DNA of 64,000 nt, from the NCBI RefSeq assembly GCF_021559775.1, contig NZ_CP056047.1, forward strand, positions 3,596,501-3,660,500, read 5' to 3'. The notes under the pieces are model-generated. The model was not told the origin of the DNA and did not search any database. It was given only the letters and a program-made list of their open reading frames with translations. The stretch comes from Gillisella vitis (GTDB lineage Bacteria > Pseudomonadota > Alphaproteobacteria > Rhizobiales > Rhizobiaceae). The stretch's first letter is position 1. Each line of letters opens with the position of its first letter. This document shows, in pieces, positions 54,435-63,150 of the stretch. The translations under genes were made by a program, and so were the position numbers.

Positions 54435-55343
54435 ATGTTGAAGAAAATTCTGCTTGCCTCCGTGACGCTTCTGTCGCTGGCTGGCGTGGCTGCTGCCGAA
54501 GACCTGAAGGAATTCCGCATCGGCATTCTCGGCGGCGAGAACGAAGCTGACCGGTTGCGCAATTACAACTGCCTGTCCGATCACCTGAAGAAGGAATTCG
54601 GCTTCACCAAGGTTTCGCTGTTCCCGGCCTCGGACTATGACGGCGTTATCCAGGGTCTTCTGGGTGGCACGCTTGATTATGCCGAGCTTGGCGCTTCCGG
54701 CTACGCCAAGGCCTATCTGGCTAACCCGAAGGCAGTCGAGCCGATCCTGACCACGGTGCAGACCGATGGCTCGATGGGCTATTACTCGATCATGGTGGCC
54801 CGCAAGGACAGCGGCATGACCAAAGTCACCGACATCAAGGGCAAGAAGCTCGGTTTTGCCGATCCTGACAGCACATCCGGCTACCTGATCCCGACCGTGA
54901 CCCTGCCCGACGCGCTCGGCGGCAAGCCGGTCAAGGAATATGTCGGTTCCACTGGTTTTGGCGGCGGCCATGAAAACCTGGTTCTCGAAGTGCTGAAGGG
55001 CACGTTCGATGCTGGCACCACCTTCGGCTCCGGCGTTGGCAATTTCAAGGACGGCTACACGTCCGGCAACCTGCGCAAGATGGTTGATAAGGGCGTCCTC
55101 AACATGGACGACCTGGTGGAATTGTGGAAGTCGCCGCTGATACCGAACGGCCCGATCGTCATCCGCTCCTCGATGAACGACGACATGAAGACCAAGGTCA
55201 AGGCCTTCATGATGGACCTGCCGAAGACCGACGCCGCCTGCTTCTCCGCCATCGAAGGCGGCGATTTCAAGGGCTTTGCGGCTGTGAATGTCGATTTCTA
55301 CAAGCCGGTCATCGACGCCCGCAAGGCAACCATCGGCGGCTGA
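54435..55343 (+). CDS. phnD: Phosphonate ABC transporter binding protein
   Basis: The 302-residue periplasmic phosphonate-binding protein. The start at 54435 has AGGAGAGA upstream and puts the signal peptide MLKKILLASVTLLSLAGVAAA at the N-terminus; an open frame to 54348 lacks such a signal. Motifs FRIGILGGENEADRLRNY, ADPDSTSGYLIPT and the phosphate-loop GSTGFGGGHE fit the PhnD family. A hairpin follows its stop. Confidence 0.97.
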   Translation: MLKKILLASVTLLSLAGVAAAEDLKEFRIGILGGENEADRLRNYNCLSDHLKKEFGFTKVSLFPASDYDGVIQGLLGGTLDYAELGASGYAKAYLANPKAVEPILTTVQTDGSMGYYSIMVARKDSGMTKVTDIKGKKLGFADPDSTSGYLIPTVTLPDALGGKPVKEYVGSTGFGGGHENLVLEVLKGTFDAGTTFGSGVGNFKDGYTSGNLRKMVDKGVLNMDDLVELWKSPLIPNGPIVIRSSMNDDMKTKVKAFMMDLPKTDAACFSAIEGGDFKGFAAVNVDFYKPVIDARKATIGG

Positions 55344-55363
55344 TCGCAGCTGAAAATATAAGA

Positions 55364-55388
55364 GCCGCCGGAGCAATCTCCGGCGGTT
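55364..55388 (+). terminator. Hairpin between phnD and phnE1
   Basis: Arms GCCGCCGGAG and CTCCGGCGGT surround CAAT, followed by TTCCCC. With a short T-run it may be a partial terminator or a 3' stabiliser that favours phnD mRNA over the permease mRNA. Confidence 0.75.
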
Positions 55389-55418
55389 TCCCCGTTCGTC
55401 CATTTTTGAAAGCCTCAG

Positions 55419-56381
55419 ATGAGCCATACCGCCAGATTGTCCTTGCTGAGCGAACAGGGGCGCGTGATCGAGAGCCATTGGAATGCGCTGGCCAAGACCC
55501 GCCGCCTGTACACGGTAGCCGGTCTTGCCGTGTTGTTTCTGGCGCTGGCGGGGTCGCTGTGGTTTGCCAATGATACCAATTCGGGCAAGTTTTTCGACCG
55601 TCTGCCGCATCTGTTCGATTTCGTCGAAACGCTTATTCCCCGCGATGGCAATGAGATCTGGCGGGCGATGTTCGACCTGCCATCGCCCTATGATGATGGC
55701 AGCCTGAAATACAATTATCCGGAAGGGCGCTACTATCTCACCCAGACGCTTTATATCCCGGAATATTTCTACAAGATGATCGAGACGCTGAACATCGCGC
55801 TGGTCTCGACCCTGCTGGGCGGCATGCTGGGCTTTTGTTTTTCCTTCATGGCGGCGCGCAACATGATGCCAAACCGTTTCATCCGCTGGCCAGTGCGCCG
55901 CTTCATGGAATTGCTCAGGGCGTTTCCGGAAGTGGTGCTGGCCGGGTTTTTCCTCGCCATCCTGTCGATTGGCCCGATCCCGGCGATGATTGCGGTTTCG
56001 GTCCATACGGTCGGCGCACTCGGCAAGCTGTTTTTCGAAGTGGTGGAAAATGCCGATATGAAGCCGGACGAAGGCCTGCGCGCCGTTGGCGGCAATTGGC
56101 TGGAGCGGCTGTGGTTCGGCATGGTGCCGCAGGTCATGCCGAATTTCATCAGCTATGCCCTGCTGCGCATGGAAATCAATGTGCGGGCGTCAACGATTAT
56201 CGGCGCGGTCGGCGGTGGCGGCATTGGCGAACCCTTGCGCCTGTCGATCAGCCAGGGCCATGCGGCAAAAACCGTTGCCATCGTCATCCTGTTGCTGACG
56301 ACGGTGATCGCCGTCGATCAGTTTTCGGCCTGGTTGCGCCGCAAACTGGTCGGTGAGCAAGCCTTTCATGCTGTTTCCTGA
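55419..56381 (+). CDS. phnE1: Phosphonate ABC transporter permease PhnE1
   Basis: A 320-residue permease. An N-terminal helix (LYTVAGLAVLFLALAGSLWF) is followed by a periplasmic stretch and a five-helix MetI-like domain with the EAA-like loop LRAVGGNWLERLWFGMVPQV. It pairs with PhnE2, whose ATG lies 10 bases after its stop. Confidence 0.95.
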   Translation: MSHTARLSLLSEQGRVIESHWNALAKTRRLYTVAGLAVLFLALAGSLWFANDTNSGKFFDRLPHLFDFVETLIPRDGNEIWRAMFDLPSPYDDGSLKYNYPEGRYYLTQTLYIPEYFYKMIETLNIALVSTLLGGMLGFCFSFMAARNMMPNRFIRWPVRRFMELLRAFPEVVLAGFFLAILSIGPIPAMIAVSVHTVGALGKLFFEVVENADMKPDEGLRAVGGNWLERLWFGMVPQVMPNFISYALLRMEINVRASTIIGAVGGGGIGEPLRLSISQGHAAKTVAIVILLLTTVIAVDQFSAWLRRKLVGEQAFHAVS

Positions 56382-56390
56382 GGTTCGGCC

Positions 56391-57890
56391 ATGACACATC
56401 TCGACGCCACCCAAATGGACCTGATCGCCGCCCGTCATCCAGACATCTTCCGCCGCAGCTTGTGGCAGCGCTACCGCGTGCCGCTGACCATTGTCCTGCT
56501 TGCGCTGTATTTCACCTTCTCCTGGTGGTTCTTTGCGGTTGGAAAAGTGGTCTCCACCGCCAGCTGGGGCATTGCTGGCAATTATCTGGCCGATTGGGTT
56601 TCCTATGAGATCCGGCCGGAAATCAATATTGCCCCCGATGGGGCGATCTCCATCGCCTATTCGCGCTTCGACCCGATTGGCCCCAACCCCAACCCGGATT
56701 GGCTGGTGACGAAGAAAGAAATGATGACGCGCACGAGTGGCGTAGCCGATGCGCCCGCGCCAGTGTCACCCGCGCCAAAAGCTTCCAGCTTCAATTTCAT
56801 GGCAGCAGCCCCGCAACAGGCGCCGGTCGCGGCGCAAGCTGCACCCGTCACCCGCCAGGAAGAGGTGATCAGAGAGGCCGATGTCAATCTCGGCTCCAGC
56901 GCATCGCTGCTGGTCAACCCTGAAAGCGTGGTGCTGAACCGGGGCGCTGAGCGCGTTACCCTGATGCTTGACCGCAAGGCGGGAACCGTGATTGCCGATG
57001 GCACGCTGCCAGCTTGGGTCGAACAACGCGAACGCGGCGGCAGGGTCATGGCCTATTTCGGTCTCCAGGGTTGGGCCGATATCAGCGCCGACCGGGTCAG
57101 GGTGCGCAACCGGTTTTTCGGCTGGGCCAATTTCCTGTTCGATACCAATTCCGCGTTTTTCGGCAGGTCCGCAACTGAAGTGGTCAGCCTGATCGCCAGC
57201 GGTCCAAGGCTCGATCCACAACAGTCCAACCTGTCGCTGGCCTGGAACGACATTCTCTACAATCCGTCCTGGCAGCATCTCGATGTCTGGACCAAGCTGG
57301 CGCAAACGCTGGTGATGGCTTTTGTCGGCACGGTGTTTGCGTCGCTGGTCGCCTTTCCGTTGTCCTTCATCGCGGCGCGCAACATTACCCGCAACCGTCC
57401 GGTCAACCAGCTGACCAAGCGGTTCTTCGATTTCCTGCGCTCCGTGGATATGCTGATCTGGGCGCTGTTTTTCACCCGCGCCTTCGGACCGGGGCCGCTG
57501 GCCGGGATCTCGGCGATTTTCTTCACCGACACGGGCACTCTCGGTAAGCTCTATTCCGAAGCGTTGGAGAATATCGATGACAAGCAGCGCGAAGGGGTAA
57601 AGTCGGTCGGCGCTTCGCCGCTCGCCGTGCAGCGCTTCGGTGTGCTGCCGCAGGTTCTGCCGGTCTTTGCATCGCAGGCTTTGTATTTCTGGGAATCCAA
57701 CACCCGCTCGGCCACCATTATCGGCGCGGTCGGGGCGGGAGGCATCGGCCTGAAGCTTTGGGAAGCGATGCGCACCAACCAGAATTGGGAAAATGTCTGT
57801 TATATGGTGCTGTTGATCTTGCTGGTGGTGTTTATCTTCGATGCCGTCTCCAACCTGCTGCGCTCAAAACTGATCGGGGCGCAAAAATGA
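56391..57890 (+). CDS. phnE2: Phosphonate ABC transporter permease PhnE2, with large insertion
   Basis: A 499-residue permease, far longer than the ~260-300 residues of most PhnE proteins. One N-terminal helix (VPLTIVLLALYFTFSWWFFA) is followed by about 220 extra residues predicted to be periplasmic. These include an Ala/Pro/Gln-rich linker (PQQAPVAAQAAPVTRQEE) and a beta-rich segment. The C-terminal 210 residues form the usual permease domain with the loop VGASPLAVQRFGVLPQVLP. The domain could dock PhnD. Extended PhnE2 proteins occur in rhizobia, so this is probably not an artefact. Confidence 0.93.
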   Translation: MTHLDATQMDLIAARHPDIFRRSLWQRYRVPLTIVLLALYFTFSWWFFAVGKVVSTASWGIAGNYLADWVSYEIRPEINIAPDGAISIAYSRFDPIGPNPNPDWLVTKKEMMTRTSGVADAPAPVSPAPKASSFNFMAAAPQQAPVAAQAAPVTRQEEVIREADVNLGSSASLLVNPESVVLNRGAERVTLMLDRKAGTVIADGTLPAWVEQRERGGRVMAYFGLQGWADISADRVRVRNRFFGWANFLFDTNSAFFGRSATEVVSLIASGPRLDPQQSNLSLAWNDILYNPSWQHLDVWTKLAQTLVMAFVGTVFASLVAFPLSFIAARNITRNRPVNQLTKRFFDFLRSVDMLIWALFFTRAFGPGPLAGISAIFFTDTGTLGKLYSEALENIDDKQREGVKSVGASPLAVQRFGVLPQVLPVFASQALYFWESNTRSATIIGAVGAGGIGLKLWEAMRTNQNWENVCYMVLLILLVVFIFDAVSNLLRSKLIGAQK

Positions 57891-58002
57891 ACCTCGTCTG
57901 GTGCAGTTTCGGCATCGCCACCTGCCAGACAAGGCTTGCTTCCATCGCTTGAGACGGGTCAGATACAGGCTCTTCCAAGCTGATTCCCGGGATAGGATTG
58001 CC

Positions 58003-58704
58003 GTGCGTTACGCCCTTTATTTTACACCGCCCAAAGACGATCCCTTGTCTCTTGCCGCCGCACTTTGGCTTGGCCGCGATGCCTTCACCGGCACGGATCT
58101 TGACCGGCAGCCGGTGGAAGGGTTTTCAGACGATGAGATCACCGCCCTGACCGCCGATCCGCGTCGCTACGGCTTTCATGCCACGCTGAAGGCACCGTTT
58201 TCGCTAAAGGAAGGCGAAAGCGAAGCAGCGCTGCTGGAGATGTTTTCGCGGTTTTGCAAGGCGACGCCCGCCTTTGAGATCCCGAAGGTTGTGGTCAATC
58301 AGCTCGGGCCGTTCTTTGCCGTGGTTCCCGACGCTGTCCATCAACCTTTGCAGGATTTTGCCGCTTCGGTCGTTGAGGCCTTCGAGCCGTTTCGCGCGCC
58401 CTTGAGCGAGGCCGATATTATCAGGCGCAAGCCTGAAAAGCTGTCCGAGCGCAAGCGTGCCCTGCTGGACACCTGGGGCTATCCCTATGTCATGGAGGAA
58501 TTCCGGTTTCACATGACCTTGACCGGACCTGTTGATGCCGACCGCAGCGATGCGATGCGCGCTGTGCTGGAGAGCCGGTTTGCTGATTTTACCAACCGGG
58601 CGCTGCCGATTGGCGGGCTTGGCCTGTTTGTCGAGCCGAGCCGTAATGCGCCCTTTACCGTTCACCGCTGGTTGCCCCTTGCCGGGGCTGAAGGAAGTCT
58701 GTGA
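58003..58704 (+). CDS. DUF1045 protein of phosphonate operon, 2H-phosphoesterase-like
   Basis: A 233-residue protein from the GTG at 58003 (AGGA five bases upstream); upstream in-frame sequence to 57901 is not family-like. Two motifs of the 2H phosphoesterase type are present, H59-A-T61-L (YGFHATLKAP) and H170-M-T172-L (FHMTLTGP). Their spacing fits the two halves of that fold. The family (TIGR03223) is known only from phosphonate operons. No phnP is present in this cluster, so it is a candidate for opening the cyclic ribose phosphate before PhnN acts. It couples to phnM through overlapping stop and start. Confidence 0.85.
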   Translation: MRYALYFTPPKDDPLSLAAALWLGRDAFTGTDLDRQPVEGFSDDEITALTADPRRYGFHATLKAPFSLKEGESEAALLEMFSRFCKATPAFEIPKVVVNQLGPFFAVVPDAVHQPLQDFAASVVEAFEPFRAPLSEADIIRRKPEKLSERKRALLDTWGYPYVMEEFRFHMTLTGPVDADRSDAMRAVLESRFADFTNRALPIGGLGLFVEPSRNAPFTVHRWLPLAGAEGSL

Positions 58705-59855
58705 TGTCGAATGAAACCGTGCTGTCCAATGCGACTGTGGTGCTGGAAAGTGGGCTGCTTCTGAAGGGCGCTGTGGTCATTCGCGATGGCCTGATTGCCG
58801 AAATTTCAGAAGGCAACAGCCGCATCGGCGAAGATTTCGGCGGCGATTATCTGATCCCCGGGCTGGTCGAGCTGCATACCGATCATCTGGAATCGCATTA
58901 TTCGCCACGCCCCGGTGTGCGCTGGAACAAGACGGCGGCCATTCAGGCCCATGATGCGCAGGTCGTCACCTCAGGCATTACCACCGTGTTCGATTGTCTG
59001 CGGATGGGGTCGGACGAGGATGGCGGGTTTGAGAAGGGTGAAATGCGCGATATGGCCGACGCCATCCAGGCCGCCGAAAAGGATGACCGTCTCCGCGCCG
59101 AGCACCTGCTGCATCTGCGCTGTGAAGTCGCATCCGACAATGTTCTCGACCATTTCGCCGATTTCGAGCAGGACCCGCATGTGCGGCTAGTGTCGCTGAT
59201 GGACCACTCCCCGGGCCAGCGGCAGTTCCAGACCATGGACCAGTATACGCTCTATTATAAAACCAAGAAGGGTTTGAGCGAGGAAGCCTTCGCTCGCTTC
59301 GTCGAAAAGCGGCTAGAGGCATCGGCGGCCTATTCTGCCCAGCACCGGGATACGCTGGCCCGCCTCTGCGCCGTGCGCGGCATTACCGTTGCCAGCCATG
59401 ACGATGCAACGCTTGCTCATGTGGAAGAGGCCAAGGGCCATGGCGTGCGTCTGGCCGAGTTTCCGACCAGTCTTGAGGCCGCCGATGCCTCGCATCAGGC
59501 GGGGATGAGCGTGCTGATGGGCGCGCCGAACGTGGTGCGCGGTGGCTCCCATTCCGGCAATATTGCCGCCACGGATCTGGCCGAGCGCGGCGTGCTCGAC
59601 GTGCTGTCTTCCGATTATATCCCGCTCAGCCTGCTGCACGCGCCTTTCGTGCTCGCCCATCGCTATGAGGCGATCAGCCTGCCGCAGGCGCTGGCCATGG
59701 TGACCTCGACGCCCGCCCGCACCGTCGGGCTGGAAGACCGGGGCCGGATTGCCCCTGGCCTGCGCGCCGATCTGGTGCGGGTGCGCTACAGCGAAAATCA
59801 CGGCGGGGTGCCGGTGGTGCGCTCCGTCTGGCGCCAGGGCAGAAGGGTTGCGTGA
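58704..59855 (+). CDS. phnM: Phosphonate pathway diphosphatase PhnM
   Basis: A 383-residue amidohydrolase-fold enzyme that removes pyrophosphate from 5-phosphoribosyl triphosphate-type intermediates, giving 5-phosphoribosyl 1-phosphonate. The ATG at 58704 is preferred over GTG 58701, with AAGGAAG upstream. Metal-binding HTDHLE starts at residue 58. VASHDDATLAHVEEA and the C-terminal SSDYIPLSLLHAPF follow. The stop overlaps the phnN ATG by one base. Confidence 0.96.
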   Translation: MSNETVLSNATVVLESGLLLKGAVVIRDGLIAEISEGNSRIGEDFGGDYLIPGLVELHTDHLESHYSPRPGVRWNKTAAIQAHDAQVVTSGITTVFDCLRMGSDEDGGFEKGEMRDMADAIQAAEKDDRLRAEHLLHLRCEVASDNVLDHFADFEQDPHVRLVSLMDHSPGQRQFQTMDQYTLYYKTKKGLSEEAFARFVEKRLEASAAYSAQHRDTLARLCAVRGITVASHDDATLAHVEEAKGHGVRLAEFPTSLEAADASHQAGMSVLMGAPNVVRGGSHSGNIAATDLAERGVLDVLSSDYIPLSLLHAPFVLAHRYEAISLPQALAMVTSTPARTVGLEDRGRIAPGLRADLVRVRYSENHGGVPVVRSVWRQGRRVA

Positions 59856-60472
59856 TGGCGTCGCATTCCGCCATGCCTGATCATCCGGGCGCCAAGGCTG
59901 AGGATAGGGGCCGGATGATCGTCGTGGTCGGCCCAAGCGGAGCGGGCAAGGATAGTATGATTGCCTATGCCAGGCGGTATTTTACCGAACAGGCCGATGC
60001 GCGGCGCTGCCCAGTACATTTCGTCCAGCGGGTCATTACCCGGGCCGCAGATGCGGGCGGAGAGGATCATCGCCCGGCCAGTCCTTCCGAGTTCGACGAT
60101 CTCAAGGCCGCTGGCGGTTTTGCGGTCGATTGGGATGCGCATGGTCTAAGCTACGGCATTCCTGAAAATGTGCATCGCTGGCTATCGAATGGCAATGTGG
60201 TGATCGCCAACGGCTCACGCTCGGTACTTCCCCGGTTTGCACAGGTCTTTCCGCGAATGCTGGTGGTGAATGTTACCGCCCGGCCCGAGGTTCTGGCCGA
60301 CCGGCTGGAGGCGAGGGGCAGGGAAAGCCGCGAGGACATTCTGCAACGGCTTCAACGCAGCCCGCCTGACATTCGCGGCGACTACCCTGTCGTGACCATC
60401 GACAATTCCGGCCCGCTGGATGAGGCGGGCAGGCGGTTCATCGAGACGATTGAAACGGCGATGGAGGCTTAA
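59855..60472 (+). CDS. phnN: Ribose 1,5-bisphosphate phosphokinase
   Basis: A 205-residue guanylate-kinase-like enzyme that converts ribose 1,5-bisphosphate and ATP to PRPP, closing the phosphonate pathway. P-loop [12 protein letters not shown] is at about 24-34, with RVITRAADAGGEDH as the substrate-binding segment and ADRLEARGRESREDI near the end. The ATG overlaps the phnM TGA. It is the last gene of the phn run. Confidence 0.95.
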   Translation: MASHSAMPDHPGAKAEDRGRMIVVVGPSGAGKDSMIAYARRYFTEQADARRCPVHFVQRVITRAADAGGEDHRPASPSEFDDLKAAGGFAVDWDAHGLSYGIPENVHRWLSNGNVVIANGSRSVLPRFAQVFPRMLVVNVTARPEVLADRLEARGRESREDILQRLQRSPPDIRGDYPVVTIDNSGPLDEAGRRFIETIETAMEA

Positions 60473-60498
60473 TCAGCCCGAATCAGCTGAACGACAGC

Positions 60499-60590
60499 GT
60501 CTGTCAGGTTGATATTGAGCCAGATACTCATTTTTGTTGTTTTCGTTTGTCTTTAAGGAACGTCGGTTCCTATTTTTAGCAAGGCATCTC
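60499..60590. repeat. Diverged copy of the ~105-bp dispersed repeat after phnN
   Basis: Segments CTGTCAGGTTGATATTGAGC and TTGTTTTCGTTTGTCTTT match the repeat at 52583-52686 in the same orientation. The 3' part (GGAACGTCGGTTCC) is strongly altered. It lies between the convergent ends of phnN and the TPR gene, and no other terminator is evident there. Confidence 0.6.
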
Positions 60591-60617
60591 AGCGCAAGTG
60601 GTCGACTTTTCGATTCT

Positions 60618-61490
60618 CTATCGGAGTGGCGTATTCGCCAAGCTTGTATCCTTAGCCGTGCTTCTGGCCGGATTCTGTGCTGTATCCTTGGACGCCAATT
60701 GTTTCCAGGTGTTCTGCTGGTTCAACATGGTGCGCAGATAGGCCACATTCGCCTCAGCCTGGTCGGGGGAAAGTTCGGCTCTGGCAATCCTGTCGGCCTC
60801 GTCGAAACGGCCTTGAAGGCCGACGACAAGGGCCAAGTTCTGGCGAACCCGGCTATCGGCGCCGGGTTGCTGGGATGCGCTGCGCAGGTAGGTTTCGGCA
60901 GTTCTCAGGTCGCCGCCAAGCAGGTAGGACATGCCCATATTCGACAGGATCGAAGGCTCGTTGGGCTGGATCTGCAAGGCCTGCTGATAGGCGGCACGCG
61001 CCTCCTGGGTGCGTCCGAGCTGGTCGAGAACCGCGCCCTGGGCCGAATAAAGCCGCCAATCGGGCCGATCCGGGGTCTGGGCACGGCCAATCGTCGTCAA
61101 AGCCTGTTCCAGCTGGCCGGCAGCGGCCTGCGCCTTGCCATAGGCGGCAAGCACTTGGCGGTCATTTGGACTGGCGATAACGACCTGCTGCATGACAGAC
61201 AAAGCCTGCGGCGCGCGACCGCCCATCTGCAATAGATTGGCATAGGCCACGCCGACCTGCGCGTTCTTGCGATTTTTCTCGTAGGCCCGGCCCATGCTGT
61301 CCGTGGCCATGGCGATTTCGCCGGGCGTCATCTGATCAACGGGCTTGGTCATGCTCGGGATCGAGCCGGTCGACATTTTGTCGGTATTGGAGGTGGTGGC
61401 GCAGCCCGTTAGCGCCAGCGCCAGTGCCAACACCGAAAGAGCGGGCAGTGCCGCGCAAATCTGAATGGATGAACGCCAAACAGCCATCAC
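60618..61490 (-). CDS. tadD: TadD-like tetratricopeptide lipoprotein
   Basis: A 290-residue lipoprotein. The signal peptide ends in the lipobox LALTGC (Cys at about 30), followed by a short KMSTGSIP stretch also present in CpaD of this window. Residues about 70-240 hold four to five TPR units (for example GRTQEARAAYQQALQIQPNE, then PSILSNMGMSYLLGGDLRTA). TPR lipoproteins of this type are the TadD/pilotin component of Tad machines. It lies some 56 kb from tadC, so it may serve that pilus or another assembly. Confidence 0.8.
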   Translation of the reverse strand: MMAVWRSSIQICAALPALSVLALALALTGCATTSNTDKMSTGSIPSMTKPVDQMTPGEIAMATDSMGRAYEKNRKNAQVGVAYANLLQMGGRAPQALSVMQQVVIASPNDRQVLAAYGKAQAAAGQLEQALTTIGRAQTPDRPDWRLYSAQGAVLDQLGRTQEARAAYQQALQIQPNEPSILSNMGMSYLLGGDLRTAETYLRSASQQPGADSRVRQNLALVVGLQGRFDEADRIARAELSPDQAEANVAYLRTMLNQQNTWKQLASKDTAQNPARSTAKDTSLANTPLR

Positions 61491-61761
61491 TCTATCCCCA
61501 TAGCCCTGAATTCACAGGCAGACGAATCACCGTCATCAGCCCTGCAACCATGGAAAAGCAATAATCTGTTAACCCTAATGGAATGTTAAAATGCCTTTGG
61601 TCTGCGAGAACGCCCGGCGTTTGACATTTTCGTCAGCCATATATTTTCGAGAAAATTCGAGCCCGGTCCTCTTGAAAGATAAAACCTTCACGAAGGAACC
61701 GATTCTAAGGAATTTTGCGGTAAAGCTGACCGCGAAGTGATGGAGCAGCAAAAGGGCAATC

Positions 61762-63150
61762 ATGGCACCCTATCAATATATTGAAAGACCCACCCCGTTT
61801 CTGACCAAGGGCGGCAAGTCCCTGCCGATTTTCGCGGTGACGCCCGCCCATATCGAAACCGGTGCGATTGATCCTCTTGCGCTCGATTGGGCGAAGAAGG
61901 CAGGCTACAAGGCCGATGTTGGTTCGCTGCTGCTGATCCCCACCAGCGATGGACAATTGGGCGGAGCGCTGTTTGGTCTGGGTAGCGCGCCAGGAGAAAA
62001 TCCGTTTCTGGCGGGCAAGCTGGCGCGGGCATTGCCGGCTGGCGACTGGCATATCGAGACCGCACCATTGACGGCCAACCGGTTGGTTCTGGGCTACGGT
62101 CTGGGCAGCTATCGTTTCGAGCGCTATAAGGCCGACCGCTCGGATCATCCCAAACTGCTGATGCCTCAGGATGCGGATGCCAGCGACATTGCCCGTCAGC
62201 TGGCCGGCGTTTTCCTGGCTCGCGACCTGATCAACACGCCCACCAATGACATGGGACCGGCAGATCTGGAAAAAGCCTTCCGGGCACTGGCTGACCATTA
62301 TAAGGCAGAGGTCAGCGTGGTGATCGGCGATGAACTGCTGCACCGGAATTTTCCGCTGGTTCACACCGTGGGCCGGGCCAGCGCCCAGGCGCCGAGGCTT
62401 CTGGAAATGCGTTGGGGCAAGAAGGGTCACAAGAAGATCACCCTGGTCGGCAAGGGTGTCTGTTTCGATACCGGCGGGTTGGATATCAAGCCGTCTTCAT
62501 CCATGCTGCTGATGAAAAAGGACATGGGCGGGGCTGCCAATGTGCTGGGCCTTGCCCTGATGATCATGGATGCCAAGCTGAAAGTGGACCTGCGCGTCAT
62601 CGTGCCTGCCGTGGAAAATTCCATAGCCGGCAATGCGTTCCGGCCTGGTGACATTTATACAAGCCGTCAGGGACTGACCGTTCAGATCGACAATACCGAT
62701 GCCGAGGGACGGTTGATCCTGGCCGATGCCCTGACCTATGCCGACGAAGAGGAACCCGACCTGCTGATCGACATGGCGACGTTGACGGGGGCTGCCCGTG
62801 TGGCGCTCGGTCCGGATGTGCCGGCCTTCTTCTCCAATGACGATGCACTTGCCTATGAGCTGACAGATTCAAGCCTTGAAACCGACGACCCGATCTGGCG
62901 CCTGCCGCTTTTCCCCGGTTACGAAAAAATGGTCCGCTCGCAGATTGCCGACCTCACCAATGCACCTGCGGGCGGCATGGCGGGGGCAATCACAGCTGCC
63001 CTGTTCCTGAAGCGCTTTGTCACCCGAACGACAAGTTGGGCGCATTTCGACATTTTCGGCTGGGCGTCGCAAGAGCGGCCCCATAGCCCCGTTGGTGGTG
63101 AGGCGCAGGCAATTCGCGCCCTCTACCGCTATATCGCCGCGCTCAAATAA
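61762..63150 (+). CDS. M17-family leucyl aminopeptidase
   Basis: A 462-residue cytosolic metalloaminopeptidase. The C-terminal M17 domain has the metal ligands in GVCFDTGGLDIKPSSSMLLM (Asp, Lys) and KKDMGGAANVLG. The catalytic Arg and acidic ligands are in NTDAEGRLILADAL. The protein is a little shorter than E. coli PepA (503). It may be the PepB-like branch, so no symbol is given. A strong hairpin follows its stop. Confidence 0.93.
   Translation: MAPYQYIERPTPFLTKGGKSLPIFAVTPAHIETGAIDPLALDWAKKAGYKADVGSLLLIPTSDGQLGGALFGLGSAPGENPFLAGKLARALPAGDWHIETAPLTANRLVLGYGLGSYRFERYKADRSDHPKLLMPQDADASDIARQLAGVFLARDLINTPTNDMGPADLEKAFRALADHYKAEVSVVIGDELLHRNFPLVHTVGRASAQAPRLLEMRWGKKGHKKITLVGKGVCFDTGGLDIKPSSSMLLMKKDMGGAANVLGLALMIMDAKLKVDLRVIVPAVENSIAGNAFRPGDIYTSRQGLTVQIDNTDAEGRLILADALTYADEEEPDLLIDMATLTGAARVALGPDVPAFFSNDDALAYELTDSSLETDDPIWRLPLFPGYEKMVRSQIADLTNAPAGGMAGAITAALFLKRFVTRTTSWAHFDIFGWASQERPHSPVGGEAQAIRALYRYIAALK

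Noticed and set aside
54378..56006. 542-codon minus-strand frame opposite phnD and phnE1
   Set aside because: Both plus-strand genes have clear family motifs and signals; the antisense frame crosses their boundary.
57901..58002. N-terminal extension of the DUF1045 protein
   Set aside because: The extra 34 in-frame residues are Arg-rich and unlike the family; GTG at 58003 has a ribosome site and gives the usual length.
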